A stretch of 64,000 nucleotides of DNA from Paenibacillus graminis. Lineage in GTDB: Bacteria; Bacillota; Bacilli; Paenibacillales; Paenibacillaceae. The stretch is from NCBI RefSeq assembly GCF_000758705.1, contig NZ_CP009287.1, positions 5,952,001-6,016,000 of the forward strand. Direction: 5' to 3'. The notes beneath the pieces were generated by a model. The model was not told the DNA's origin and searched no databases. It saw nothing but the letters and a program-made list of their open reading frames with translations. Every line of letters starts with the position of its first letter. The first letter of the stretch is position 1. Shown piece after piece: positions 34,053 to 42,627 of the stretch. Position numbers and translations under genes: made by a program.

Positions 34053-35516
34053 ATGAAATCAGGCAAGGTAATCACTGCGGCCCTCAGCGGCTGTCTGGCT
34101 GTATCGCTTATTCTGGCTCCCGCTGCTCTGGCAGCGGACAGTTCTCAGGCGGCGTCCGGCACAGACCAGGCACAAGCGGCTGCCTCCACGGATCAGATTA
34201 ACGAAATTATGCAGTATCTGGAGCAATATAATGTGGAGGGAATCGATCAGGACACACTGATCCGCGGAGCGATTGACGGCATGGTGAACACCCTCAACGA
34301 TCCCTACAGCCAGTACTTCGACAAGGATGAGGCTGCTGAGTTCAGCCATGCGGTCGATCTTGAATATGTCGGCATCGGCATCCGGATGGTCTACACCGCC
34401 AAAGAACTGTATATTGAAGAAGTTGTGGCCGGTTCTCCGGCAGAACAAGCCGGCCTTAAGCGCGGCGATACCATTCTCAAAATTAACGGTGTAAAAATCG
34501 AAAACACCAAAGGCGATGAGCTGAGCGGTACAGCGGGCACCAAGGTATCCCTGCTCGTCAGCAGAAAAGGGATGTTGAAAACTTTCAGCGTCAAACGCAG
34601 CGAGATGGCCTCCACCTCAGTAACCAGCAAAATGCTTGGACAGAATATAGCTTATATCTCAATTGGGGGCTTCACGCAAAATGCGGATGAGGAGTTCACA
34701 ACAGCACTAGATAAAATGCGTGCCGGCGGCATGAAATCCCTGGTGCTCGACCTGCGGGACAATACGGGCGGCTACATGGATTCCGCCTATAACATTGCTG
34801 CCAAATTTATGGACAAGGGCATTATGATGTACACCTCCGACCAGAGCGGAGTCTTAACCCCGGTAACCATTACCGATGGCAGCAAAATTGGAGTGCCGGT
34901 TGTAGTGCTGACTAATGAATACACCGCCAGTGCTTCCGAGGCGCTTACCGGTGCCCTTCACGACAATAAGCTGGCAACGGTAGTGGGCACACGTTCCTTC
35001 GGCAAAGCACGGATTCAGAGTCTGATTCCGGTATCGGATGGGGCCGAACTAAAGCTGACGACACAGAAATATCTGACGCCAAGCAAAGAGGACTTCAACC
35101 ATATCGGGTTGGCCCCGGACATTGAAGTCCAAGGCAAAACGGCACAATTGATCACCGCCCTGCAAATTGCCGGAATGAACAGAATGACAGCTTCGGGCGA
35201 CAATCATATTCTTGATGTGAACGGCAGTCCTTTTGCCGGAAATGTCGGACTGATCAAACAAGGAAATACGATCTACGCTTCCTCGCGCGTGCTGGCTGCC
35301 CTGTTGGAGAGCGAAGTCTCCTGGGATGCCAAGAACAAAAAAGTGCTCGTCACAAACGGCACAGGCAAGGTATCCGGGTTCGCCCTGGCTTCCAAAGAGG
35401 CCCTGTCACAGAACAATGAGACGTTCATTGATGTAAAAGCCTTTCAGCAAAAGTTCCCATCTCTGGTATGGAGCTACAACGCATCGCAGAATCAACTAAA
35501 GCTAAGTGTAAAGTAA
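34053..35516 (+). CDS. S41 family C-terminal processing protease with CAO-N-like tail
   Basis: A 487-residue exported serine protease. A signal peptide ends near ALAAD, then comes a PDZ domain (about 100-180, EEVVAGSPAEQAGLKRGD) and the S41 core. The catalytic Ser293 lies in YTASASEAL and Lys318-Gln322 in GKARIQ, the same 25- and 4-residue spacing as CtpB. The last ~130 residues resemble the copper amine oxidase N-terminal module of the preceding protein. ATG at 34053 has AAGGGTG upstream. CtpB activates sigma-K in Bacillus; whether this paralog does is unknown. Confidence 0.9.
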   Translation: MKSGKVITAALSGCLAVSLILAPAALAADSSQAASGTDQAQAAASTDQINEIMQYLEQYNVEGIDQDTLIRGAIDGMVNTLNDPYSQYFDKDEAAEFSHAVDLEYVGIGIRMVYTAKELYIEEVVAGSPAEQAGLKRGDTILKINGVKIENTKGDELSGTAGTKVSLLVSRKGMLKTFSVKRSEMASTSVTSKMLGQNIAYISIGGFTQNADEEFTTALDKMRAGGMKSLVLDLRDNTGGYMDSAYNIAAKFMDKGIMMYTSDQSGVLTPVTITDGSKIGVPVVVLTNEYTASASEALTGALHDNKLATVVGTRSFGKARIQSLIPVSDGAELKLTTQKYLTPSKEDFNHIGLAPDIEVQGKTAQLITALQIAGMNRMTASGDNHILDVNGSPFAGNVGLIKQGNTIYASSRVLAALLESEVSWDAKNKKVLVTNGTGKVSGFALASKEALSQNNETFIDVKAFQQKFPSLVWSYNASQNQLKLSVK

Positions 35517-35525
35517 CAGAGTGCT

Positions 35526-35568
35526 AAACGGCTGCACCGTCCATTTAAGGAGGGTGCAGCCGTTTTTT
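35526..35568 (+). terminator. Terminator after the S41 protease
   Basis: AAACGGCTGCACC pairs with GGTGCAGCCGTTT around a 14-base loop and is followed by further T (TTTTTT in all). Confidence 0.93.
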
Positions 35569-35586
35569 GGCGGGACACCGGCAACA

Positions 35587-35659
35587 CCCGGCGGTGCTCC
35601 AACAACGGTAGTTCTGCCGTTGTTTTCTTGCCTGCCGCCCGGCGGTGCTCCAACAACGG
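35587..35659. repeat. Direct repeat with hairpin (GGTGCTCC family), copy A
   Basis: The 22-bp unit beginning CCCGGCGGTGCTCC occurs at 35587-35608 and again at 35638-35659 without change, 51 bp apart. Between them AACAACGG pairs with CCGTTGTT. A related, diverged hairpin is found at 61544-61600. Confidence 0.75.
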
Positions 35660-35662
35660 CAC

Positions 35663-35688
35663 TTAAGGAATTTCATAATTTCCTTAAT
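35663..35688. repeat. Inverted repeat TTAAGGAA/TTCCTTAA
   Basis: TTAAGGAA and TTCCTTAA face each other around about 9 bases directly after the repeat pair. Role unknown. Confidence 0.5.
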
Positions 35689-35691
35689 CAT

Positions 35692-35742
35692 AAAAAAGGT
35701 GTCCCGGAAGCCAGCAAACTGGCTGCCCAGACACCTTTTTTT
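35692..35742. terminator. Bidirectional terminator between S41 protease and yutD
   Basis: AAAAAAGGTGTC pairs with GACACCTTTTTTT, with an internal GCCAG/CTGGC stem. Runs of T flank it on both strands, serving the convergent genes. Confidence 0.93.
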
Positions 35743-35765
35743 AGATTACCAGCCTTTTTAAGGCC

Positions 35766-36362
35766 TTAATTCAAAGGATTCTGCGGCTGGTTTTGCGGTG
35801 GTCTGCCTTGGGAATCCTTGTTGTTTCTTCTGCCCTGATTCTCTTTATTGCGGTGATTCCGGCTTTGATGTTCGCGGACAGGTCTATCCTTTGCCCCATT
35901 CTCTTTGGCTGTGGCCCCCGCATTTTTGTCACGGGCTGCCGGATTTGAATTAGAGGGCCTGGAAGATGGGTCCCGCTGCACCTTGGCTGTTACCACCGGT
36001 TCTGCGGAGGCCTGCTCCATTTCATCGTCTGTTCCGGGCTCAGGGACTTCTTTGGTTAAAATATCCTTGAAGCTGCCTTCTTTCGGCGTTTCCTTCAATT
36101 TATGAAGTACAAAATAAGCACAGCCAAAATTGCAGTATTCATTAATGTAATCCACCATGCCAGAAATTGCTGTGTCCCGGTTCACCTTCGGGTGATTATC
36201 CCGGTAAAAGCCTTTCAGGCGCAATTGGCTGTAGCCCCAGTCACCGATAATGTAATCGTACCGGTCCAGCACTTCACTGTATCTTCCGCGAAACGCCTCC
36301 GGGTTCCAGCCGTCTTTGTGATCCAATACGAGCTCGTAGCCCTTTCCACCTATAACGATCAA
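35766..36362 (-). CDS. yutD: YutD family protein
   Basis: A 198-residue protein. Residues 1-105 match YutD (EAFRGRYSEVLDRYDYI, GDWGYSQLRLKGFY, EYCNFGCAYFVLHKL), a conserved family of unknown function that is a neighbour of lipA in Bacillus. The last ~85 residues are a low-complexity Asn/Arg/Gln/Lys tail, which is highly basic and probably disordered. It starts with TTG at 36362, in agreement with the family N-terminus MI-x-x-GG. Confidence 0.92.
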   Translation of the reverse strand: MIVIGGKGYELVLDHKDGWNPEAFRGRYSEVLDRYDYIIGDWGYSQLRLKGFYRDNHPKVNRDTAISGMVDYINEYCNFGCAYFVLHKLKETPKEGSFKDILTKEVPEPGTDDEMEQASAEPVVTAKVQRDPSSRPSNSNPAARDKNAGATAKENGAKDRPVREHQSRNHRNKENQGRRNNKDSQGRPPQNQPQNPLN

Positions 36363-36428
36363 GCGTTTGTCGCCTGCCTTTCAATATGATGAGAGAGGGT
36401 GGCGTAAGATAACCCGTCATTCTGCGGG

Positions 36429-36533
36429 TTTTGGATCTCCGGCCGCTGTTGTTGTCTGATTTCTTCAATTGATACGCTAGACGGTTGAAATCAGATAACA
36501 AAGGCGGACGCTGACGCTCCTCCAATTCCAAAA
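36429..36533. repeat. Palindromic ~105-bp element, copy A
   Basis: The ends TTTTGGA (36429) and TCCAAAA (36533) are complementary. Inside, TTGTTGTCTGATTTC pairs over 15 positions with GAAATCAGATAACAA. The flanks CCGGCCGCTGT and ACAAAGGCGG are shared with copy B at 62287-62394. Confidence 0.8.
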
Positions 36534-36632
36534 TCCCTCTCCATGACCCCCTCAACGCGGGAGGACTAAACCTAAAGACTAAACCCTACTGTGACTCCGT
36601 CACGGGACAAATTTATACCTTGAATTTGCAGC

Positions 36633-37538
36633 TTACAAAGAAACGCTGCGTTCCTCGCGGGCAGCCGTAGCCGACTTCACCTGCTCATGCGCATGATAGG
36701 AGCTGCGCACCAGAGGACCGGACTCCACATGGCTGAACCCGCGCTTCAGTCCCTCTTCCTTGAGCAGGGCAAATTCCTCAGGGGTATAGAATTTCTCAAC
36801 ATTCAGGTGCTTGGGTGAGGGCTGCAAGTACTGGCCTAATGTCAATATATCACAATCCACCGCACGCAAGTCATCCATCGCCTGCAGAATCTCATCCCAT
36901 TCCTCACCTACGCCAAGCATAATACTGGATTTGGTCGGAATCTCCGGCTTGATCTCCTTTGCTCTGCCTAGCAACTCCAGGGAACGGCGGTATTTGGCCC
37001 GGGCCCGCACGCGGTCGGACATCCGCTCCACCGTCTCAATGTTGTGGTTCAGGATATCCGGTTTGCTATTCATTACAATTTCCAGACTGTCCCGTTCCCC
37101 AAGGAAGTCTGGAATCAGCACCTCTACGCTGCACAGCGGAAGCCGCTTACGGATTGCAGCCACGGTCTCGGCAAAAATCCTTGCGCCGCCATCCTTCAGA
37201 TCATCCCGGGCCACACTGGTTACAACACAATGCTTAAGCTTCATATTTTCGGCAGCCTCGGCCACACGCTCCGGCTCCTGAAGATCAAGCTCGGTAGGCA
37301 GGCCGGTGTTCACGGCACAGAACCGGCAGGCCCGGGTGCAAATGTCACCCAGAATCATAAAAGTAGCTGTGCGGTTGGCCCAGCATTCATAGATATTCGG
37401 GCAGCGCGCTTCCTCACATACGGTATGCAGGGTTTTGGAACGCATCATGCCTTTAATTTCCTGATAATTATCACCAGTCGTTAATTTGATTTTGATCCAG
37501 TCTGGCTTGGGTTGTTTGGCTGTTCGATTATTAGTCAA
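36633..37538 (-). CDS. lipA: Lipoyl synthase
   Basis: A radical-SAM enzyme that inserts two sulfurs into octanoyl chains to make lipoate. The auxiliary cluster cysteines are in [12 protein letters not shown] and the radical-SAM CxxxCxxC in CTRACRFC; the C-terminal RSSYHA is also diagnostic. TTG at 37538 gives 301 residues, close to Bacillus LipA (298), and has GGGG upstream. An in-frame ATG at 37598 lies directly after a TATAAT and has no ribosome site. Flanked by yutD and a lytH-like gene, as in Bacillus. Confidence 0.93.
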   Translation of the reverse strand: MTNNRTAKQPKPDWIKIKLTTGDNYQEIKGMMRSKTLHTVCEEARCPNIYECWANRTATFMILGDICTRACRFCAVNTGLPTELDLQEPERVAEAAENMKLKHCVVTSVARDDLKDGGARIFAETVAAIRKRLPLCSVEVLIPDFLGERDSLEIVMNSKPDILNHNIETVERMSDRVRARAKYRRSLELLGRAKEIKPEIPTKSSIMLGVGEEWDEILQAMDDLRAVDCDILTLGQYLQPSPKHLNVEKFYTPEEFALLKEEGLKRGFSHVESGPLVRSSYHAHEQVKSATAAREERSVSL

Positions 37539-37685
37539 AGTGGAGAACCCCGCTTTCGCCTGAATAGTAGTCGCACCCTTAAAAGTTTGCTGCCTCATAT
37601 TATAGCATGTGCAAGGGCCATTTGCCCGCTTTTGTGAACCTTTAAGCAAGAACGGATAAAAAGAGGCCTTTTGCTTCAATCTAAA

Positions 37686-37712
37686 AGAAAAGCACCCGTC
37701 CGGGGTGCCCTT
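37686..37712 (-). terminator. Hairpin upstream of lipA
   Basis: GGGCACCCC pairs with GGGTGC around CGGAC and is followed on the minus strand by TTTTCTTTTA. It lies upstream of lipA and between divergent genes, so it would terminate a minus transcript coming from the lytH side or act as an attenuator. Confidence 0.55.
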
Positions 37713-37770
37713 CGATAAAGAACTTCATCATTTATAAAAAATCAGCACACGGACCAAGGAGGTTGTTAAC

Positions 37771-38835
37771 ATGCTGGCCCTATTCAGAATTGCTGCAATA
37801 CGCAAAACAGTGCTCTGCTTGTCGGCCGCCGCCATGCTCTGGGGCGATAGCGATGCTGTGGCCGCCGCCGCAGGGAATAACCTGCCTGCAGTCAGCGGTG
37901 AAGCTTCAGGCAAGGGGAATCTCACTGCCAGCCGTAAGGAGCTTTATGATCAAATGAGCGCGGCTACCGGCATTGCCTGGTTCCGTTTCGCCGCTATCGA
38001 CCAGTATGAGCGGACGATTGCCAAGAAGAAAAGCGGGACTGAAGACCAAGCCAAATCACGCCTTACCGGAATCAGCTTTCCCCCGCCAGTGTGGTGCGGG
38101 CCGCTGAATCCGGATCAGGCAGACCAGTCGCCGGAATCCATCAGCTTTTTTGGCGGATTTGGAAAAGACGGCTCCGGCGACGGCTTAGCCGATCCCGAGA
38201 ATGATGCCGATGTGCTCTACAGTATGGCAAGTCATCTGATGAAATACGGCGACTCCTCCAGCGATTTCAATATTGGTGTATGGGAATATTACCATAACGG
38301 CCGGGCCACGCTGCGGATAGAGCAGTTCGCCAAGCTGTATGAGCATTTCGGACGTCTTGATTTATCGGGCAGTGCTTTTCCGCTGCCGGTCGGGAAGACT
38401 TATTCCTACAGAAGCACCTGGGGGACAGGCAGAAGCTGGGGCGGAGCACGTATCCATGAAGGGACGGATCTGTTCACACCTCATGGCATGACTGTGCGCA
38501 GCACCTGCTTCGGCATCGTTGAAACCAAGGGCTGGAACCGCTATGGCGGTTGGCGGATCGGTATCCGCGATATCGAAAACCGCTACCATTATTACGCCCA
38601 CCTGGCCGGATTCGAAAAATCCCTCTCCCGGGGTGATATAGTGGCTCCAGGCCAGACGATCGGCTGGGTCGGCAGTTCCGGCTACGGCAAACCCGGCACT
38701 CAAGGCAAATTCCCGCCTCACCTGCATTATGGCATCTACCGTGACCGCGGGATTACCGAATGGGCCTTCGATCCCTATCCATTGCTTAAGCAGTGGGAAA
38801 CCCAGGAATACCGGGCCTTGAGGAAAAAGAAATAG
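37771..38835 (+). CDS. lytH: M23 metallopeptidase, LytH-like
   Basis: A 354-residue exported peptidase. A signal or anchor helix (about residues 10-35) leads to a ~170-residue middle region and a C-terminal M23 (LytM) domain with the zinc ligands HEGTD and HLHYG. Gene order yutD-lipA-lytH matches Bacillus, where LytH (YunA) trims spore-cortex peptides to single L-alanine. The LytH assignment therefore rests on synteny plus domain; other M23 roles remain possible. AAGGAGG precedes the ATG. Confidence 0.85.
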   Translation: MLALFRIAAIRKTVLCLSAAAMLWGDSDAVAAAAGNNLPAVSGEASGKGNLTASRKELYDQMSAATGIAWFRFAAIDQYERTIAKKKSGTEDQAKSRLTGISFPPPVWCGPLNPDQADQSPESISFFGGFGKDGSGDGLADPENDADVLYSMASHLMKYGDSSSDFNIGVWEYYHNGRATLRIEQFAKLYEHFGRLDLSGSAFPLPVGKTYSYRSTWGTGRSWGGARIHEGTDLFTPHGMTVRSTCFGIVETKGWNRYGGWRIGIRDIENRYHYYAHLAGFEKSLSRGDIVAPGQTIGWVGSSGYGKPGTQGKFPPHLHYGIYRDRGITEWAFDPYPLLKQWETQEYRALRKKK

Positions 38836-38913
38836 CAGCAGTTTGCCTTCACCGCAAAAGAATCTCCCCGCCCCTAACGGGTGCTTTATCCGCCCGAAGG
38901 GGTTGAAGTTATT

Positions 38914-40611
38914 CTAATTAAGCATCAGGCAGCCAAAGGGTTCAATCTCCACCAGAAGACGTCCGGTGCCGGGAAAGGTTGCTCCGGTCAGCAGGTCAGT
39001 CAGAACGCTGGCGTCAGAACGGAAACGGCTAAGCTCCAGCTGGTAGCGGTTAGGGGAATTATTGATCAACAGCCCCATTTGGTCCTGACCGCTGCACCGG
39101 ATATAGCCGAGAACATTACGGGCTTCATCCGTGAACCAGGGACGGAAAGCGCCTTTTCGCAGCACCTCATACTGTTTCCGGAATGAAATCAGCCGGGTAT
39201 ACCAGGCATGAAGCGCCGTGTTCTGCTCCTGCTCCTCCCACACCATCGGCATTCTGCAGTGCGGATCTGTTGCTCCCTCCATGCCCACTTCATCTCCGTA
39301 ATAAATCATCGGCATCCCGATATAGGTCATTTGGAAAAACACCGCCAGCCGCATCCGCTGAATGGCTGTGTTCTCATGATCCCAGCCCCGTCCCCCCTGC
39401 TTGCAGGCCGTCAGAAAACGCAGCGTATCATGGCTGCCAAGCAGCTGGAACATGGCTGAATTTGCCTGATCATTACATAACGCCTCCTGATGTAACACCT
39501 GTTCCATAAAGCGCACTGGTCCTGCATATTGCTCTGCAAAAAACTCCAGCACTGCGTCGCGCAGCACATAATTCATGCCCCCGTCGAACTGGTCGCCCCT
39601 CAGCCAAGGGCCGGAATCATGCATGATCTCACCGATCAGCAGCAGTTCGGGAAATTCGGCCTTCAGCTCCCGGCGGAACCGCGTCCAGAACCTTGGGGAT
39701 ACCTCATTGGCCACATCCAGACGCCAGCCGTCGATCCCCGCTTCCCGCACCCAATGCTTGGAGACCTCCATCATATAATCAGCCACTTCGGGGTTATCCA
39801 TATTCAGCTTGGGCATATGCGCTTCCGCTTTGGCGAAGGTCTCATAGTTCGGGGAAGGCGTCTGCACTACCGGAAAGGAATGAATTACAAACCAGTCTTT
39901 GTACCGGGAATTCTCTCCGTGCTCAAGCACATCCTTGAAGGCAAAAAAATTATCTCCGGAATGGTTGAACACAGCATCCAGCAGCACTCTGATCCCGTGG
40001 CGGTGGGCTTCATCCACCAATGCCTTTAAATCCTCCGTGCTGCCAAATGCAGGATCAACCTTGTAATAATCCGAGGTATTGTATTTGTGCGCGGAGGGGG
40101 AATCAAAAATCGGCGTCATGTACATGGCCGTAATCCCCAACTGGTGCAGATAGGGGATTTTTTCTGTTATTCCTTTCAGGGTTCCTCCGTTATAGCTGCT
40201 GGGAAAAATCTGATAGACAACCGCATCGGAGCTCCAGGAGGGCAGCTTAACCGCTTCCGGCCGGTGCATGTAAGCATACTGAAAAGAGCCTGCGTGCTCC
40301 CTGTTCTCAGACAGCCCCCGCTCCCCGTACCATACATATTCACCGGCAGGGTTCTCGACATGGAATAAATATCTGCATTTGCCGGTTTCCGACTGAATAA
40401 CAGCCTCGTGGATTTCATAAGCTCCGGCAGAGCCGATCCGTTCCATCGGAAGCGGAATTTCGTTCCCCGGCGAGTCATAGCGGTCGGAGTGAATCACAGT
40501 GCAGGACAGCTGCTGGCCATTTTGCACAAAGAGGCGCAGCTTCAAAGTGCCGGAACCAACCGGAAAGGCAAAGGGATCTTCAGCAGTATGGTATAGAAAC
40601 CAACGAATCAT
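38914..40611 (-). CDS. Glycoside hydrolase family 13 alpha-glucosidase/amylase
   Basis: A 565-residue cytoplasmic enzyme without signal peptide. An N-terminal beta domain (about 1-120) is of the kind seen in neopullulanase-like GH13 enzymes. The (beta/alpha)8 barrel has LLDAVFNHSG, the nucleophile GWRLDVANEV (Asp299), the acid/base LLIGEIMHD (Glu328) and the stabiliser LLGSHDTLRF (Asp395). ATG at 40611 has AAAGGAG upstream. It probably hydrolyses imported malto-oligosaccharides (inference) and is divergent from a LacI regulator. Confidence 0.93.
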   Translation of the reverse strand: MIRWFLYHTAEDPFAFPVGSGTLKLRLFVQNGQQLSCTVIHSDRYDSPGNEIPLPMERIGSAGAYEIHEAVIQSETGKCRYLFHVENPAGEYVWYGERGLSENREHAGSFQYAYMHRPEAVKLPSWSSDAVVYQIFPSSYNGGTLKGITEKIPYLHQLGITAMYMTPIFDSPSAHKYNTSDYYKVDPAFGSTEDLKALVDEAHRHGIRVLLDAVFNHSGDNFFAFKDVLEHGENSRYKDWFVIHSFPVVQTPSPNYETFAKAEAHMPKLNMDNPEVADYMMEVSKHWVREAGIDGWRLDVANEVSPRFWTRFRRELKAEFPELLLIGEIMHDSGPWLRGDQFDGGMNYVLRDAVLEFFAEQYAGPVRFMEQVLHQEALCNDQANSAMFQLLGSHDTLRFLTACKQGGRGWDHENTAIQRMRLAVFFQMTYIGMPMIYYGDEVGMEGATDPHCRMPMVWEEQEQNTALHAWYTRLISFRKQYEVLRKGAFRPWFTDEARNVLGYIRCSGQDQMGLLINNSPNRYQLELSRFRSDASVLTDLLTGATFPGTGRLLVEIEPFGCLMLN

Positions 40612-40642
40612 ATTATACAAGCTCCTTTTATTGTATGATGGG

Positions 40643-40671
40643 ATTATATCTTGATTAACGAATATTAATCA
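40643..40671 (-). promoter_or_regulatory. Promoter with embedded LacI-type operator
   Basis: On the minus strand TATAAT (40648-40643) is the -10 of the GH13 gene. Immediately upstream the inverted repeat TGATTAA-N6-TTAATCA (40652-40671) fills the -35/-10 spacer. This is the expected site for the divergent LacI-family regulator to repress. Confidence 0.7.
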
Positions 40672-40707
40672 TTCAAAAAAAACCGTCAGGACCGTGAGGG
40701 AAAACAT

Positions 40708-41727
40708 ATGAAGGTAACGATTAAGGATATCGCCATTGCGGCGGGGGTAGCCAAATCCACTGTATCTAAGGTGCTGAATGATTCACCAAAAATTTCGCAG
40801 GAAACCAAACAAAAGGTCAGAGAAATTATGAAACAGATGAATTACACACCCAGCAGCATCGCCACAGGCTTGGCCCGGCAGAGCAGCAGCAATATTGGAC
40901 TGTTAATCGATATGTCCAAGTCCAGCGAATTCCTGAACCAGTTCTTCTACAACATTATCGGCGGAATTGAGAGTGTAATCGGCTCCTTGAAATATGAGCT
41001 GACCATTGCCAATGTCGAGCACAATCACCCTCATGGCCATTTCCTGCACAGGCTTGTCAGAAGCAAAAAGGTGGATGGCCTTATCGCCAACACCTCGGTC
41101 CTGACAGAGGAGCTGTGCACCCAGCTTAACCATCTTGAGTTTCCTTATATCTCGCTGGGAGAGATTTCAGCATCCGGATGCTGGGTCGACTTCGACAACG
41201 AAGCCGGCGGCAGAATGCTCACCAGCCATCTGCTAGAGGAGGGCTATTCTGCGGTGGCTTTTATTGGCGGATGCGAGGGAGACCCGCTCTTCATCCGGCG
41301 GCTGAACGGCTACCGGCAGGTGCTTGGGCAGGCTGGCAAGCCGCTCCGCGAAGAATGGATTATTAATGGCGAAGCAGAAGAGGCGTTTGGCTATCAAGCG
41401 GCAAAGCAGCTGCTGTTAAGCGAGACAACGCCGGACTCGGTAATCTGTATGAGCAATTTTGCAGCTTATGGGGTGCTGCTGGCTGCCAGAGAGCTTGGGG
41501 TGCAGGTTCCAGCAGAGCTTGGGATTGCAACCTTTGATGATTATCCCTTGTCCCGCTATACCACACCTCCGTTAACCTCGCTTAATCTGGATACCTTCCA
41601 TCTCGGCGTATCTGCCGGAGAACTGTTAATGGAACGGATTGGCGGCAAAAATGAATCTGTTCAGAAGCTGCTGCTGGCGCCGGAACTCCTTCCGCGGGAA
41701 TCCACATGCAGAATTTCAAGAGCATAG
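40708..41727 (+). CDS. LacI family transcriptional regulator (GH13 locus)
   Basis: A 339-residue repressor: N-terminal LacI helix-turn-helix VTIKDIAIAAGVAKSTVSKVL, hinge helix, then a periplasmic-binding-protein-like effector domain. The C-terminal DDYPLSRYTTPPLTSL motif is typical. Divergent from the GH13 gene, it most likely senses maltose-type sugars and acts at the palindrome at 40652-40671 (inference from context). Confidence 0.95.
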   Translation: MKVTIKDIAIAAGVAKSTVSKVLNDSPKISQETKQKVREIMKQMNYTPSSIATGLARQSSSNIGLLIDMSKSSEFLNQFFYNIIGGIESVIGSLKYELTIANVEHNHPHGHFLHRLVRSKKVDGLIANTSVLTEELCTQLNHLEFPYISLGEISASGCWVDFDNEAGGRMLTSHLLEEGYSAVAFIGGCEGDPLFIRRLNGYRQVLGQAGKPLREEWIINGEAEEAFGYQAAKQLLLSETTPDSVICMSNFAAYGVLLAARELGVQVPAELGIATFDDYPLSRYTTPPLTSLNLDTFHLGVSAGELLMERIGGKNESVQKLLLAPELLPRESTCRISRA

Positions 41728-41734
41728 ACACCGA

Positions 41735-41754
41735 TAGGGAAACCGGTTTCCCTA
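41735..41754. promoter_or_regulatory. Perfect 20-bp palindrome after the LacI gene
   Basis: TAGGGAAACCGGTTTCCCTA is perfectly self-complementary with a central CCGG, the form of a LacI/GalR-family operator. It lies 8 bases past the LacI stop, is not followed by T, and no plus-strand gene follows closely. Confidence 0.6.
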
Positions 41755-41805
41755 AATAGAAACTATCACACCGATTAAGGGATGTCAACGGAATATGACA
41801 CGCTA

Positions 41806-41843
41806 AAAAACCTCCTCCACGCTTGTTGTGAAGGAGGTTTTGC
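41806..41843. terminator. Terminator between LacI and esterase genes
   Basis: AACCTCCT pairs with AGGAGGTT; on the minus strand it is followed by TTTT, on the plus strand by TT. It serves the convergent esterase gene. Confidence 0.85.
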
Positions 41844-41868
41844 CGTGTACAGGCATTTCTGACGGAGT

Positions 41869-42546
41869 TCAATTCAGTCCAGCACGGCCGGAGGTCTGTA
41901 TGAACTGCAGCACTTCATTCATCATCTGCCCGCTGTGTTCAGCGTGGCACAGCATATGTCCGCTTCGCTCTACCATTAATACCCGCTTGCTTCCTGAGGG
42001 GATTGTCCGCTGCAGATAAGCCGCGCTTTTGGCTCTCACGAGATGATCTCTCCGGCCCTGGACAATCAGAGTCGGGATCTCAATCTGCGGATAAATATTG
42101 AAGCTCTCCCGCACCAGACGCAAGAATTCCTTGGTGGCCTTCGCCGGGGTCGCTCCGAATTTGCTAAGGTAGTTTCTAACCATAACCGGGCTGCCCAGGG
42201 TTCTTGCAATCTCCAGCAGATTCAAAGGAAAGACAGGTGTGGACAGCAGGGTAAGCGACTTGATGCGGCCTTGATATTGTACCGACAAATGGGAAGCGAT
42301 CAGGGCTCCGGTCGAAAAACCGATCAGATGCACTCCCCCACCGCCAAGGAGCAGATCCTGCAGCTGATCTTCGGCGCTTTGCCGCCATTCATGCCTGTCG
42401 GATTGCAGCAGATCGTTCCGGCTGCCCCCATGCCCCTTGAGTGTAAACGTTCTGGCATGGCAATCATGCCGCTCCAGAAATTGCGCGAGCGGCGAGATTT
42501 CATACTCACCCCCCGTAAAGCCATGGATGAACAGACACCTCTCCAT
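41869..42546 (-). CDS. Alpha/beta hydrolase (carboxylesterase)
   Basis: A 225-residue serine hydrolase of the Est30/monoacylglycerol-lipase type. The catalytic triad is seen as GFSTG (nucleophile Ser), GRRDHLV (Asp) and SGHMLCH (His). The N-terminus CLFIHGFTGG forms the oxyanion loop. There is no signal peptide, so it is cytoplasmic. Substrate unknown; probably short-chain esters. Confidence 0.92.
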   Translation of the reverse strand: MERCLFIHGFTGGEYEISPLAQFLERHDCHARTFTLKGHGGSRNDLLQSDRHEWRQSAEDQLQDLLLGGGGVHLIGFSTGALIASHLSVQYQGRIKSLTLLSTPVFPLNLLEIARTLGSPVMVRNYLSKFGATPAKATKEFLRLVRESFNIYPQIEIPTLIVQGRRDHLVRAKSAAYLQRTIPSGSKRVLMVERSGHMLCHAEHSGQMMNEVLQFIQTSGRAGLN

Positions 42547-42627
42547 ATTTGACCTCTTTTCACTGAATGATTGAGCCTGAAGGTATTATGTAGCATGCCC
42601 TTATTTATCCTATTTTAAGAAAAATAA

